A DNA stretch of 33,676 nucleotides, taken from positions 1 through 33,676 of the IMG/VR virus record IMGVR_UViG_3300029988_000017, one strand, 5' to 3'. Positions 7,654-15,630 of the stretch are shown here, in pieces (the first letter of the stretch is position 1; each line of letters begins with the position of its first letter). This DNA comes from a virus. Position numbers and translations under genes: made by a program. A model generated the notes under the pieces. The model saw nothing but the letters and a program-made list of their open reading frames with translations, made no database searches and was not told the origin of the DNA.

Positions 7654-7853
7654 GAAGCCACCGGCTTATTAATGGGCAAAATGGACTCGTCTGGAGTACG
7701 CCGATAGAACGCGCTGCACGCCTCGCGGATTTGCTCGGGCGCAACTGGAAGCGTCCCACCCAGCAACACTTCGCCGGTCGAGATAACAACAACCTCAAAA
7801 TGCGTCGCGTCTTCCGGAGCCGCATCGCGGGGTAGCGCATTCAGAACTAGCAT
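7650..7853 (-). CDS. Small hypothetical phage protein
   Basis: A 67-residue protein from ATG 7853 (MLVLNALPRDAAPEDATHF). The start is chosen because the stop of the gene before (TAA 7855-7853) shares its last A with this ATG. It contains a short beta-like FEVVVISTGEVLLGGTL and a helix QIREACSAFYRRTPDES. The function is not recognised. Confidence 0.6.
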   Translation of the reverse strand: MLVLNALPRDAAPEDATHFEVVVISTGEVLLGGTLPVAPEQIREACSAFYRRTPDESILPINKPVAS

Positions 7854-8035
7854 TAAGACACCTTCCTCACGCCGTCCTCGTAATCTTCGCGCCGATCCGC
7901 GCTGTTGTGCACCAGCACTTCCCCCTGAAAGAGTGGACCGCACCAGCAATCGACGCTGTTGACGTGCGGGCGCAGATCGTCCAGCGGAACAACCGCCTCC
8001 GCGTCGCAATACCAGCCGCCGCGCATGGTGGTCAC
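7853..8035 (-). CDS. Small Cys-containing phage protein
   Basis: A 60-residue protein with MTTMRGGWYCDAEAVVPLDD and VDCWCGPLFQGEVLVHNSAD. Three cysteines (one CxC) and the acidic nature suggest a compact metal or disulphide fold. It is coupled to both neighbours by overlapping stop and start codons. The function is unknown. Confidence 0.6.
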   Translation of the reverse strand: MTTMRGGWYCDAEAVVPLDDLRPHVNSVDCWCGPLFQGEVLVHNSADRREDYEDGVRKVS

Positions 8036-8343
8036 GGCCCCAACACCTCCTTATAAAACGCACGCACGCTATCCAGCGTCAGCCCAGACACATCGCGCGC
8101 CTCAGCCACGCGCCCGCGCGTCTCCCAATTGGCTACATCGCTAATCACGCCGGTATTGCGCCACTGATTAAGCACCGCCCCCTCCAGCGCCGCCGCCCGG
8201 TCCAACAGGAAGCGCAGGACCACCTTGGACACTGGATGGTGGCGCCATAGGTTGAACTCCTGGTCCGTTAGCTGGCGCAGCGTTCCCAATTCCGACAATA
8301 TCGGCTGGGTTGATTGCGGGGCTTCCGTCGTCTGTTCCGGCAT
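8032..8343 (-). CDS. Phage protein nested out of frame in the portal gene end
   Basis: Starting at ATG 8343 it encodes 103 residues (MPEQTTEAPQSTQPILSELG, then LTDQEFNLWRHHPVSKVVLR, ALEGAVLNQW, ending VRAFYKEVLGP). The composition is protein-like, and the 3' part (8032-8167) is not covered by the portal frame. The first 176 bases overlap the last codons of the portal gene in another frame. It joins the next gene by an ATGA overlap. The function is unknown; a head-tail connector or portal-associated role is a positional guess. Confidence 0.65.
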   Translation of the reverse strand: MPEQTTEAPQSTQPILSELGTLRQLTDQEFNLWRHHPVSKVVLRFLLDRAAALEGAVLNQWRNTGVISDVANWETRGRVAEARDVSGLTLDSVRAFYKEVLGP

Positions 8344-10378
8344 TGAAAGCGTCCACCTTTGCCTTGAGGGTGTCGATTTGCAGCGAATACCAAGCCTGAT
8401 TGACCTCGTGATCGGCTTTCGATGCCTGGGCAAGCTGGTTGATGGCCTGCGCAAATATCAGCACCTCGCTGGCCTTATCCTTGCCGCGGCGAATAGCCAG
8501 ATCGGCCTCCTCATGGACCGCGCGAACCTTCGCCTCCATGCTGCGAAGATCAAGTTCGGACTGCTTGATATGCAGTTCCGCAACCTTGGCCCCAAGCGCC
8601 GGATCAGGCGGCTGTTGCGATAGCAGCAACTTGTCCACGTTCGGGAATAGTGCCGCGTCCAGGATTTCTTCGCGGATAGAGCGCTGGTCAATCCACGGGT
8701 CGCCGCGGAACTGCATTAGGAACTGAGCGCGCCCCAACTTTTGCATATCCGTAATCATCTGCGGATCGCTAATCGGCTCGACGCCCGCGCCAGCCTGATA
8801 ATCGGCCTGGCTAATGTCGTGCCACTCGCTTCCGCGCTGATAGCCGGCCTGTTGCGGTAGGTAGATGCGGTTCAGCCGAAATAGCTTGCGAAATTCTTGC
8901 TTCAACGAGCGGTGAATGCGCTTGTAGATCGCGCTAAAAACCTTCAACCCCTGCTCGATCATGGCCAGTGTTGCCACGCCGGACGTGTTATCGCCCGGCA
9001 AATCGCCGACCATCACATCCTTGACTGCCGCAATCTTCTCGCCACCATCCACCAAGAACTGCAAAAGTTCAAAAAGCACTTGGTTTGGGCCAGGGAACGG
9101 GATCGGAAACACGTTATCCCGAATGTTCGTGCCCTGCGTGTTGACCGGCTTGTATTCGCCCAACTGAAATCGAACCGCGCCGGTATTGATACTTAGCCCG
9201 GCGCCGATAAAGCCGCCGCCAGTGTTGGCCAGCGTGCCGGCATCCACCAACTGATTGAGCGCGGTGTTGATGGCGCAGTTGATCGGATACAGCAGGTTTC
9301 CGAAACCAATGTCGTAGACCTCTGACTCGGGGTTCGGAATAAAGCCGTATTTGGTGTAATAGCTGATCGGTTCAATCTTGCTGACACGATGATCGACGGG
9401 CGAGAACAGCACGCCGTCCTCGTCATACGCAGCCTTGATGCGTGCCAACCGACCGCTGTCCCGCGCTACCGTAACGATATAAGGCTCGGGATAGCCGTCG
9501 CCGTCCAGGTCGTAGCGGCGATGCTGCTCAATAAATGTGATCGGCGCGTCGTCATCGGTGCCCGCGCCCTGATCGGTGCCGTAGTCTTCGTCCAGGTAGA
9601 TGCCGGCGCGCACCTGCTCCTCAACCTGCCAGGGGTAGAGCTCCAGGAGTTCAGAAAGCCGCGGCGCGGTTTCGAAGGACTTGGCGTTGTAATTTACGCA
9701 TAGCTGCTTGGCGGTTACGGTCTCGCTCACATTGCGCTGCATGGCGGGGTCGAAATAGCTTTTGCGGAACATGAGCCCGACGATCGGCAGGATGATGAGC
9801 ATCCTGTCCGTCTGCGGCTCCCATTCCTCCTGCTCCTCCAGAAGTTGCCAACTCATGTGCTGGCCGATCTTGTCCGCGCGCTGCTTTTTCAAACCAGGCG
9901 GAATGCGCCACACAGGCTGCGGTCCGTTCGGGCCTTGCTGCGTCTGAGGCTGGCCGTTGCCATCCAGTTCGGGCACACCATCGTCAGGCCCTTCGATGGA
10001 GCCCTTGACCACATCACGGTCTCGAATGATCGCCGGATAGGCGCGCGCCGCAAATTGGATCGAGGCCGTGGTCATCAGCGGCCAAATGATGTTGGAACTA
10101 TCAGGCCACGGGAATGTTTTCGGTTCCGTGATTTGTAGCGCGAATTTCATCCACTTATCGTAGAGTTCCATCCATTCGGCGCGGCTTTCTTCGTCAATCC
10201 GGTATTCGCGGATGACCAGTTGCGCGATCCGGCCGCGCTCGTCGTCGCTCAGCTCGTCCGCAATGTTTGTTGCGGTGATCCAGCGTCGCAATTGCTCGTT
10301 TGCTTCCTGGTTGGGTCGGGGCGCGTTCGGACCCGGGAGAGCGGCGCCTTCTGGGGGAAGGTCTAGGACGTTGTTCAT
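8168..10378 (-). CDS. Portal protein, large P22-size type
   Basis: 736 residues from ATG 10378 (ATGA overlap with the gene before), close to the roughly 725 of P22-like portals. Motifs: FPWPDSSNIIWPLMTTASIQ near residues 92-111, PIVGLMFRKSYFDPA near 200, NYNAKSFETAPRL near 230, IEPISYYTKYGFIPNPESEV near 338 and GDLPGDNTSGVATLAMIEQG near 463. A long helical region follows (AELHIKQSELDLRSMEAKVR and onwards), then a low-complexity Gly/Pro tail. It forms the dodecameric DNA entry vertex. The gene order terminase, portal, scaffold, capsid supports it. The Gly-rich tail coincides with the overlapping gene 8032-8343. Confidence 0.88.
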   Translation of the reverse strand: MNNVLDLPPEGAALPGPNAPRPNQEANEQLRRWITATNIADELSDDERGRIAQLVIREYRIDEESRAEWMELYDKWMKFALQITEPKTFPWPDSSNIIWPLMTTASIQFAARAYPAIIRDRDVVKGSIEGPDDGVPELDGNGQPQTQQGPNGPQPVWRIPPGLKKQRADKIGQHMSWQLLEEQEEWEPQTDRMLIILPIVGLMFRKSYFDPAMQRNVSETVTAKQLCVNYNAKSFETAPRLSELLELYPWQVEEQVRAGIYLDEDYGTDQGAGTDDDAPITFIEQHRRYDLDGDGYPEPYIVTVARDSGRLARIKAAYDEDGVLFSPVDHRVSKIEPISYYTKYGFIPNPESEVYDIGFGNLLYPINCAINTALNQLVDAGTLANTGGGFIGAGLSINTGAVRFQLGEYKPVNTQGTNIRDNVFPIPFPGPNQVLFELLQFLVDGGEKIAAVKDVMVGDLPGDNTSGVATLAMIEQGLKVFSAIYKRIHRSLKQEFRKLFRLNRIYLPQQAGYQRGSEWHDISQADYQAGAGVEPISDPQMITDMQKLGRAQFLMQFRGDPWIDQRSIREEILDAALFPNVDKLLLSQQPPDPALGAKVAELHIKQSELDLRSMEAKVRAVHEEADLAIRRGKDKASEVLIFAQAINQLAQASKADHEVNQAWYSLQIDTLKAKVDAFNAGTDDGSPAINPADIVGIGNAAPANGPGVQPMAPPSSVQGGPALPVGPGGGAGGGGA

Positions 10379-10836
10379 GACCGATCTAAAGCCCATTCGG
10401 GAGTAGTAAGATGCTCAACATCAACCGCCCCCTGACTGCTGCCCATATCCGTGTACCTCAGTGTCAGGCGCACAGCTTCTTCAGCCGACGCGCTGGCGTA
10501 GAGCGCGCCCAGCGTGAAGGCGGACTGTACGCCGCACACGTAAAACGGCGCCTCATATGTCGTTGGCTGCAACAGCTCATCCCATAGCGTAACGGCACCA
10601 TCAGGGTGAACTTGGAGAGCGCGAAATCCATTCTCGTTCACAACCGCCGGACGATCGCCCGACTTTTGCAGCCAGTTTGCAAACATCGTGCTGGTTGATT
10701 GCGACCCTGCACAGGCAAGTAGTGCGCCATTCGCCATCCGTGTGATCTTTCGCATCTCGCCAGCGACAACACCCCCGCCAAGCCAGATGGAGCGGTCCGC
10801 AGCCATAACGCCGTCGCGGTACACGATAACTGTCAT
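10375..10836 (-). CDS. HslV/proteasome-like Ntn-hydrolase
   Basis: A 153-residue protein starting MTVIVYRDGVMAADRSIWLG. After Met removal the N-terminal Thr would be the nucleophile, as in HslV and proteasome beta subunits, and the following YRDG...AAD reproduces the family's first two strands. MRKITRMANGALLACAGSQS resembles the KI...G.L.G.AG motif, and GALYASASAEEAVRLTL fits the later helices. Phage members of this group are annotated as proteasome-like. The gene lies between large terminase and portal, ATGA-coupled to both sides. A role in prohead maturation or turnover is inferred; activity is not shown. Confidence 0.75.
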   Translation of the reverse strand: MTVIVYRDGVMAADRSIWLGGGVVAGEMRKITRMANGALLACAGSQSTSTMFANWLQKSGDRPAVVNENGFRALQVHPDGAVTLWDELLQPTTYEAPFYVCGVQSAFTLGALYASASAEEAVRLTLRYTDMGSSQGAVDVEHLTTPEWALDRS

Positions 10837-11162
10837 TCAGAACCACCCGCGGCCTGCAAGCCGTTTAGGCTCAACACACCAACCGCGCCCCCATCAAAAG
10901 CCTCAATCGGCGCGGCATTCCCCGCAAACTCGCCGCACCACATATCCGGCTTCACGATAGGAAATGCGGCCATGGACACCGGCTGCTGCTTGCCTGTTAT
11001 TCCATTCATAGAAACAATGATCGAAACCTGCGGCGGATGGCGCCTGCACACGAGATCGGTCTGTTCATGCGTGGACCACCTGCAATCCAGGCACTCTCCT
11101 GGCGCCTTTTTTGACTTTGGTAAAAAGTTGCGCTTGCCGAGAGAAGGTAGGGACTGGTTCAT
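10833..11162 (-). CDS. Phage protein with zinc-ribbon-like cysteines
   Basis: A 109-residue protein. A basic start (NQSLPSLGKRNFLPKSKK) precedes CLDCRW at residues 24-29, with a further cysteine in LVCRRHPPQ near 39 and WCGEF near 76. Four cysteines spaced like a zinc ribbon suggest a metal-binding fold. It follows the terminase stop directly (TAGATG) and overlaps the Ntn-hydrolase gene. It may be a packaging accessory; no family name is certain. Confidence 0.65.
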   Translation of the reverse strand: MNQSLPSLGKRNFLPKSKKAPGECLDCRWSTHEQTDLVCRRHPPQVSIIVSMNGITGKQQPVSMAAFPIVKPDMWCGEFAGNAAPIEAFDGGAVGVLSLNGLQAAGGSE

Positions 11163-12659
11163 CTAATATCCCGTGACGCTAGACCGCGTGCGGTCAGACA
11201 AAAGCGAAGGCCGATAATCCGTGTCGTCCACGGCGCGCGATCGAAGTTCGGACCCGAACAGCCACGCCGCGCCATAGGTGCAGGCATCCGCCACGTGGCT
11301 GTGGGCATTCTTGTTGGGATGCACATCAAACCGCTCGCCAGAAACTTGCATGCGGCGGAAATGATACCCACCCAACAGCGCCTTGCGCAGCCGAACGCAC
11401 CGCGGATGCAGCGTAAATTGCGGCCGGCCATCACGCAGGGTCCGTAGCGGTTTGCGCATCGACTCCAGCCGAAGCTGCTCAGTCTGCGGCGCGGCCATCA
11501 TGTTGATGCCCTTGGCATGCGCGATCTGAAAGCACGTCTTGGTGTCAGTTTGCGCGCGCTGCTGGCCGGCGGGATCACCCACGTCCTCAAATGCCAGCCC
11601 GCGATAGTGGCGCGCCGAGTGCTCCAACACTGTGTCGGAGAACTCATCAAAACCCATGTCCGTGGCCACGATCTCGTCCACCACGTTCCATCGGCCATTT
11701 GGCGTCAACTGCGAGAACACGCACGCCGGCGTAAGTCCGAAATCGTACGAACGTAGCATCACGGCGCCGTCTATCGTCTTGGGGTGCAGCCGCGGGTCTT
11801 CTGGACAATGCATCGTATCGGAATACTCAGGAAACACCGGCTTACCATCGACGGTGAAGCCGTATTCGCCATGTAGATAGACCTTTACCCAGTCGTCGGT
11901 CTTACCCACCCGCTGCTTTTCGTAATACAGCGGTGGCAAATTGGCGATGTTCTCCGCGTTCGGACCCAGCCCAGAGGGCTGCTTGAAGCATTTGTAATAC
12001 GTGCCGGTGGTGTAGTGCGGAATCTTCAGCCCAAGCCGGTCAATCGCGGCGTTCAGCGCCTCAATATCCTCGGTATGGTCTTTTTCCTCAAAAAACTTGT
12101 ACCACTCGCTGTCCGTATCCGGCGGATTGGTGTCGCCGAATATGCCGAACCACTTGCATCCCCCGTCGCGCACCGCCGGATAGCGGCCAACGCGGCCCAT
12201 CATGGCTTCCCAAACCGCCCAGGGAATGTCGCGGCCCTCGTTAAACCACGCGCCAGTGTATTCGGTTGAAAGAAGGTTGCCGATCTGGTCCGGTCGATCC
12301 AGCGCGCGAAACAACACCTCAATCTCGGCGCCAGGCTCGCCCGGTGCGGCGGTCAGAGCCCTGATCGTGTAGCTGTGCGCAGATGGCTTCCAATCGCCAT
12401 AGGTGTACGGCGGGAACCACTGGAGAAACGTTTTGATAGTGGAGTCTTCGAGCTGGCGATAGCTGTTTCGAACGACCGCAAACCGCGACCGCCTTACACC
12501 ATCCGGCCCAGGCGTCTGCTCAATACCGCGCCGCGCAATCTCCATGACGCAGCCCGACGACTTACCACCGCCAAACGGACCCATGAGGCCGCGGATAAAC
12601 GCGTTCGATTGCGCAAATGCATTGATGGTGGGGACGGTCGCGTAGTCGTAGGACGGCAT
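11163..12659 (-). CDS. terL: Terminase large subunit
   Basis: 498 residues. Walker A is GPFGGGKSS at 27-35 (Lys33). An adaptor or Walker B region is TEYTGAWFNEGRDIPW near 132-147, and motif GIFGDTNPPDTDSEWY near 171 follows. The C-terminal nuclease starts with LRSYDFGLTPACVF near 306 and ends with HSHVADACTYGAAWLFG near 455, both typical of the RNase-H-like fold with acidic metal ligands. It drives DNA translocation into the prohead and cuts concatemers. A G-rich ribosome site lies just before ATG 12659. The gene stands directly before the connector and portal genes. Confidence 0.95.
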   Translation of the reverse strand: MPSYDYATVPTINAFAQSNAFIRGLMGPFGGGKSSGCVMEIARRGIEQTPGPDGVRRSRFAVVRNSYRQLEDSTIKTFLQWFPPYTYGDWKPSAHSYTIRALTAAPGEPGAEIEVLFRALDRPDQIGNLLSTEYTGAWFNEGRDIPWAVWEAMMGRVGRYPAVRDGGCKWFGIFGDTNPPDTDSEWYKFFEEKDHTEDIEALNAAIDRLGLKIPHYTTGTYYKCFKQPSGLGPNAENIANLPPLYYEKQRVGKTDDWVKVYLHGEYGFTVDGKPVFPEYSDTMHCPEDPRLHPKTIDGAVMLRSYDFGLTPACVFSQLTPNGRWNVVDEIVATDMGFDEFSDTVLEHSARHYRGLAFEDVGDPAGQQRAQTDTKTCFQIAHAKGINMMAAPQTEQLRLESMRKPLRTLRDGRPQFTLHPRCVRLRKALLGGYHFRRMQVSGERFDVHPNKNAHSHVADACTYGAAWLFGSELRSRAVDDTDYRPSLLSDRTRSSVTGY

Positions 12660-12667
12660 TGGCCCCC

Positions 12668-12874
12668 CTACGTCATTTTGCTGTCACTGGCCCTATATAT
12701 CTCGGCTGTGGGACGCATGCCGGAAGCGGCTGCATCAGCCTTGCTACGGGATATGACTGGTCGCGTGACTGGTTTCAGGTAGGCAAATTCCGACTTCGGA
12801 TCGGCGTGCGCCTGCTCGCTCTCTTGGAAGCAGCAGTCTTGAGGGCCGCCACGGGGAACTGGGGTGCGCGCCAT
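12668..12874 (-). CDS. Small protein before large terminase
   Basis: A 68-residue protein from ATG 12874, whose A is shared with the preceding TGA. Residues: MARTPVPRGGPQDCCFQESE at the start, later YLKPVTRPVISRSKADA. It is basic and Pro-rich and may be disordered. It lies 8 bases before the terminase start. The function is unknown; the small terminase cannot be excluded but there is no clear DNA-binding motif. Confidence 0.55.
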   Translation of the reverse strand: MARTPVPRGGPQDCCFQESEQAHADPKSEFAYLKPVTRPVISRSKADAAASGMRPTAEIYRASDSKMT

Positions 12875-13065
12875 CAACGTGGCGCCTTCGTTGGCTGAGC
12901 GGGCGTAGTGGCTGGATAAGCAGTAGGCTGCGCAGCGCTCGTCGCTTGGTACGCGCACTGGGGACGAGTGTCCGGCACCGCATAAGTATCGCCGAATTTA
13001 TTGACGCCGACCGTGGGGCCGCAGTCGTCTTCCTGCGCTGGCTTTGGTGGTGACTGGCTTGCCAT
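12874..13065 (-). CDS. Small Ala/Pro/Thr-rich protein
   Basis: A 63-residue protein starting MASQSPPKPAQEDDCGPTVG and ending in a low-complexity run (AAQPTAYPATTPAQPTKAPR). ATG 13065 overlaps the stop before it as TGATG; an in-frame GTG three bases upstream is an alternative. Its composition suggests a disordered linker protein. The function is unknown. Confidence 0.5.
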   Translation of the reverse strand: MASQSPPKPAQEDDCGPTVGVNKFGDTYAVPDTRPQCAYQATSAAQPTAYPATTPAQPTKAPR

Positions 13066-13283
13066 CACCCACGCCCCGGATGAAACGCCGCCTGCTTGAT
13101 CGACGGAAACGCTCTGGCCACCTTGCGTGAAACCGTTGTCTTTTCGGCCGCATCGCCATGCTGTGCCACGCGGGCCAGCGCGTTACGCGCATGCGCCTTA
13201 TCCTCAATCGGATAGCGCCCACTAGGCAGCGCAAAATCTTTTGCGGGCAGAGCGCTGCGCTCTTTACCCGTCAACTTAGCCAC
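13065..13283 (-). CDS. DUF6582-like small protein
   Basis: A 72-residue protein with KERSALPAKDFALPSGRYPI and EDKAHARNALARVAQHGDAA. This is a recurrent pattern in phage and prohead-protease neighbourhoods, where the same motif may occur fused to larger proteins. The last part, FPSIKQAAFHPGRG, is basic. It overlaps its neighbours at both ends. The role is unknown. Confidence 0.65.
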   Translation of the reverse strand: MAKLTGKERSALPAKDFALPSGRYPIEDKAHARNALARVAQHGDAAEKTTVSRKVARAFPSIKQAAFHPGRG

Positions 13284-13584
13284 GCGCGCCCAACTTCAGC
13301 TTTTGCTGGTAATCGAAAGCAGCACCTTCAATGTTTTTCCACCATTCGGACAGCGCCGCGTGGAAGCCCGTCAGGACCGGGTTGCCGATATCTAGCACCG
13401 CCGTGGCCGAAACGCCGTCGAGCGTGTAGCTCAGCGTGTGGACGCCGCCGCCGGCCGTGATGGCAACGCCATGGATAATAGCCGGGGAAGCGGCAGTTGG
13501 CGCTGCCGCCTCGCCCTTCAGCGCCGCAAGGTCGCTCTCAACCTTAGCGACCTCGGCCGCAACCTCGGCTGTCGTCTCGCTCAC
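13276..13584 (-). CDS. Small phage protein with helical start and beta tail
   Basis: A 102-residue protein. Residues 1-25 form a helix (TTAEVAAEVAKVESDLAALK); an Ala/Pro linker leads to GVHTLSYTLDGVSATAVLDI, likely beta strands, and a helix GFHAALSEWWKNIEGAAFDY. It is ATGA-coupled to the gene before and overlaps the next by eight bases. It may be a structural accessory; no family is recognised. Confidence 0.6.
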   Translation of the reverse strand: MSETTAEVAAEVAKVESDLAALKGEAAAPTAASPAIIHGVAITAGGGVHTLSYTLDGVSATAVLDIGNPVLTGFHAALSEWWKNIEGAAFDYQQKLKLGARG

Positions 13585-13859
13585 TTACGCACGCCGTGCG
13601 GGCCGTGATCCGGGTTGCGCGACGCGTCCATGAACCCACCACCCATCGGCACGGTCTTGCCGCAGCCGCGCTCGCTGTCAGATAGGGTTTTACCCATCAT
13701 AGCGCGATCGCCCGGAATGCACGTGACGCCAGGGTAATCGTTGACACCGAAGTTCTCGGCCTTAATCGGCCCTTCGCCGCGCGCGTTGGTCTGGTGCTGA
13801 CGCAGCCCCTCGGCTTTGATCTCGCCGCCCGGGCCGTGAGAACTGGATTCGCTCGCCAT
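13581..13859 (-). CDS. Small phage protein, unknown
   Basis: A 92-residue Gly- and charge-rich protein (SSSHGPGGEIKAEGLRQHQT; FGVNDYPGVTCIPGDRAMMG; ending DHGPHGVRK). Two cysteines are present. It is the first gene of the packaging run, preceded by GGAGTTGCACAT before ATG 13859. No known motif can be claimed. Confidence 0.55.
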   Translation of the reverse strand: MASESSSHGPGGEIKAEGLRQHQTNARGEGPIKAENFGVNDYPGVTCIPGDRAMMGKTLSDSERGCGKTVPMGGGFMDASRNPDHGPHGVRK

Positions 13860-13955
13860 ATGTGCAACTCCGCGCGTCAGATTTCGCGGACGCTAGACAC
13901 ACGGCGCGAAGTGCCGCAAGCGAAAAATGATACGAATGCGAACTAGTGTTTGTGA
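13860..13955. promoter_or_regulatory. Gap before the packaging genes
   Basis: These 96 bases separate the nucleotidyltransferase stop from the packaging genes. The minus strand carries repeated CAAAC units at the nucleotidyltransferase end and an AT-richer stretch (CGTATCATTTTTCGC), then the ribosome site. It is the most likely place for a late promoter, but no convincing -35/-10 pair was found, which would fit use of a phage activator. Confidence 0.3.
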
Positions 13956-15008
13956 TTATTTGGGAATGTTTGTAGAGGTTTGCGAATGGTTGCTTGCAGC
14001 GGCCAAGGTAGCAGCCACCGCGTTTCCGTAGGCATCCGCGATCAGGTCGCCGATGAATGCGTGGTCAGGCTCATCAGGCAGCGGCGACACGGCTTGCGCC
14101 GCCTCAACCTGCTCAAGCAACGCTTCGATTTCAGCGCCCACCTCGGCGTAGGGCAGAGCCCCTTGCTTAATAGCCAGTATGTGCGCGGCGTTCGGCAGGG
14201 GAAATGTGATCCAGCCTGTCGCTAGTAACTCCAGTGCCTCGGTTGCAACGCGCACAGCATGTGACAGCGCCTTCCAATCCACGCCCTCATTGCGTTCTGC
14301 GGCCAGGGCGCGGTGCCCATATTCGTCCAACAATCGGGCGTAGATGGCTCGCGTGTCTTTCAGCGACGTAAAATAGGGCGCCTTGCGGTTGCAGCACTCA
14401 AGATGCGGAATGGGGTCGGGGCGGCTCGGATGCTCAATGTGGATAATGGACGTATGCTCAAGCGCCTGATCGGCAATGAACGCCGCCAGTGACGGCGCAG
14501 CCGCTTCCAGTTTTGCCAAGTGACCGTGCTGGGCAATCGCTCCGTCGAACCATTCCACGATATTGCGCACCGCATGAACGCGCGACCCCCGGATGCCGTA
14601 TTTGTTTGCTTGGGTGCGACAGTAGCCGACGAAGCTAGCAGACTTCTTACTGACGAGCCTTGTCCGATTGTTCACGATTTCATGCCATAGCGGCGCAGGT
14701 TCGGCGCGCATGGACACGCGCGGCGCGAACAGCATATCCAGTGCGACAGTCTGGCCCTCGGAAAGCAGTTGTAGGTAGCGGTGGAGCGCGTAGGCTTCTT
14801 CGTCTATTTCGCCAGCGTAGTTCTTTTCGCCATCAACTTTGGGCCGCTTATTGCTGACCGTGTGCTTGACGTTCTGCAAAAGAATGTTGCGCGCTGGCGG
14901 GATGAACACGGCCTTGTAATCAATGTCAGATGCCGGCGTGCTTGTGCCATAGAGGTGCGATCCGAAGCGGATTTCGACCAGATTGGCAGTCGTTTTGTCC
15001 CGCGTCAT
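13956..15008 (-). CDS. RlaP-like nucleotidyltransferase
   Basis: 350 residues. The DNA-polymerase-beta-type active site is plain: FGSHLYGTSTPASDIDYKAV with Gly16-Ser17, Asp28 and Asp30, and a probable third carboxylate in TVALDMLFAP near residue 93. This matches the RlaP group of predicted nucleotidyltransferases, named for its link to T4 RNA ligase in RNA repair. The C-terminal part is helical. Substrate is unknown; tRNA or RNA end modification is one possibility. ATGA overlap joins it to the small gene before. No RNA ligase or kinase gene is seen beside it. Confidence 0.8.
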   Translation of the reverse strand: MTRDKTTANLVEIRFGSHLYGTSTPASDIDYKAVFIPPARNILLQNVKHTVSNKRPKVDGEKNYAGEIDEEAYALHRYLQLLSEGQTVALDMLFAPRVSMRAEPAPLWHEIVNNRTRLVSKKSASFVGYCRTQANKYGIRGSRVHAVRNIVEWFDGAIAQHGHLAKLEAAAPSLAAFIADQALEHTSIIHIEHPSRPDPIPHLECCNRKAPYFTSLKDTRAIYARLLDEYGHRALAAERNEGVDWKALSHAVRVATEALELLATGWITFPLPNAAHILAIKQGALPYAEVGAEIEALLEQVEAAQAVSPLPDEPDHAFIGDLIADAYGNAVAATLAAASNHSQTSTNIPK

Positions 15009-15181
15009 GGTTCGAGTGCGCTTCTGTATATCCCGGCGGGAAAGCCAATAAGGCCAATTCGCAGCAACTCTATCCGGCCAGATTCCTCCCAGGACGATAC
15101 AACAGTTTCAAGATGCGGCATCAGCGGCTGGTAGTTGAACTCTCTCCGCACAGGCTCGCCCTCAGCGCCCAGCCAAAACAT
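15005..15181 (-). CDS. Small protein coupled to the nucleotidyltransferase
   Basis: A 58-residue protein: MFWLGAEGEPVRREFNYQPL, LETVVSSWEESGRIELLRIG and ending AGIYRSALEP. The start ATG 15181 gives a complete frame that overlaps the nucleotidyltransferase start by ATGA. The mix of strand and helix residues looks genuine. The function is unknown; partner of the nucleotidyltransferase by position. Confidence 0.6.
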   Translation of the reverse strand: MFWLGAEGEPVRREFNYQPLMPHLETVVSSWEESGRIELLRIGLIGFPAGIYRSALEP

Positions 15182-15193
15182 GCATGTAAGCCA

Positions 15194-15430
15194 TCACGCC
15201 ACGACCGTATCCCGCAGCCGCTCCCGCGTCTGCCGACGATACCCTTTCGCCCACGTCAGCAGCGCTCCCCATTCATACATGACGACCCGATGAAACATCG
15301 AATACGGCGGCCCGTTTCCTCGGCTGGCCAACGTCGCCAGCGTGGACGGCGCGATGGGATACCCCGCGTCAGTTAAGGCCTTTGCCGCGTCGTTGCGGCG
15401 CAGTCGGGATGTGGGGTCAAGGTCTGTCAC
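15194..15430 (-). CDS. Small helix-turn-helix protein, AlpA/excisionase-like
   Basis: A GTG start at 15430 is chosen: AGGAGA lies 5 bases upstream, and an upstream ATG would give an unlikely basic extension. The 78 residues include LRRNDAAKALTDAGYPIAPS, TLATLASRGNGPPYSMFHR and YEWGALLTWAKG, the layout of a winged helix-turn-helix of the MerR/AlpA type (helix, turn, helix, GxGPPY wing). Such proteins act as excisionases or transcription regulators. It lies in the operon with the nucleotidyltransferase. Confidence 0.7.
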   Translation of the reverse strand: MTDLDPTSRLRRNDAAKALTDAGYPIAPSTLATLASRGNGPPYSMFHRVVMYEWGALLTWAKGYRRQTRERLRDTVVA

Positions 15431-15462
15431 GGCGTTCTCCTGTGTTGGCGCAAAGGATGTGG

Positions 15463-15630
15463 TCACGCAGCCCACCGCTGCTCGGCGCCCAGCGGCCGAT
15501 GCTCCCCGCACCGTCGCCAGTGCGGCCCGAGATGGGCAAACGTCAGGACGACGCGCTGGCGCAACGCCGCGGCAATTATCGTGTAGGGGTCGGGTGGGGC
15601 TGCAGCGGAAAGGCCGGCGTCCAAATCCAT
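15463..15630 (-). CDS. Small hypothetical phage protein
   Basis: A 55-residue protein: MDLDAGLSAAAPPDPYTIIA, LRQRVVLTFAHLGPHW and CGEHRPLGAEQRWAA. ATG 15630 overlaps the preceding stop as TGATG. Length and coupling argue for a real gene. The function is unknown. Confidence 0.55.
   Translation of the reverse strand: MDLDAGLSAAAPPDPYTIIAAALRQRVVLTFAHLGPHWRRCGEHRPLGAEQRWAA

Noticed and set aside
13930-13995. TTTG-rich repeats resembling the sequence near 3033-3056 in opposite orientation, as possible att sites
   Set aside because: Matches are short, imperfect and partly inside the nucleotidyltransferase gene; no integrase supports them.
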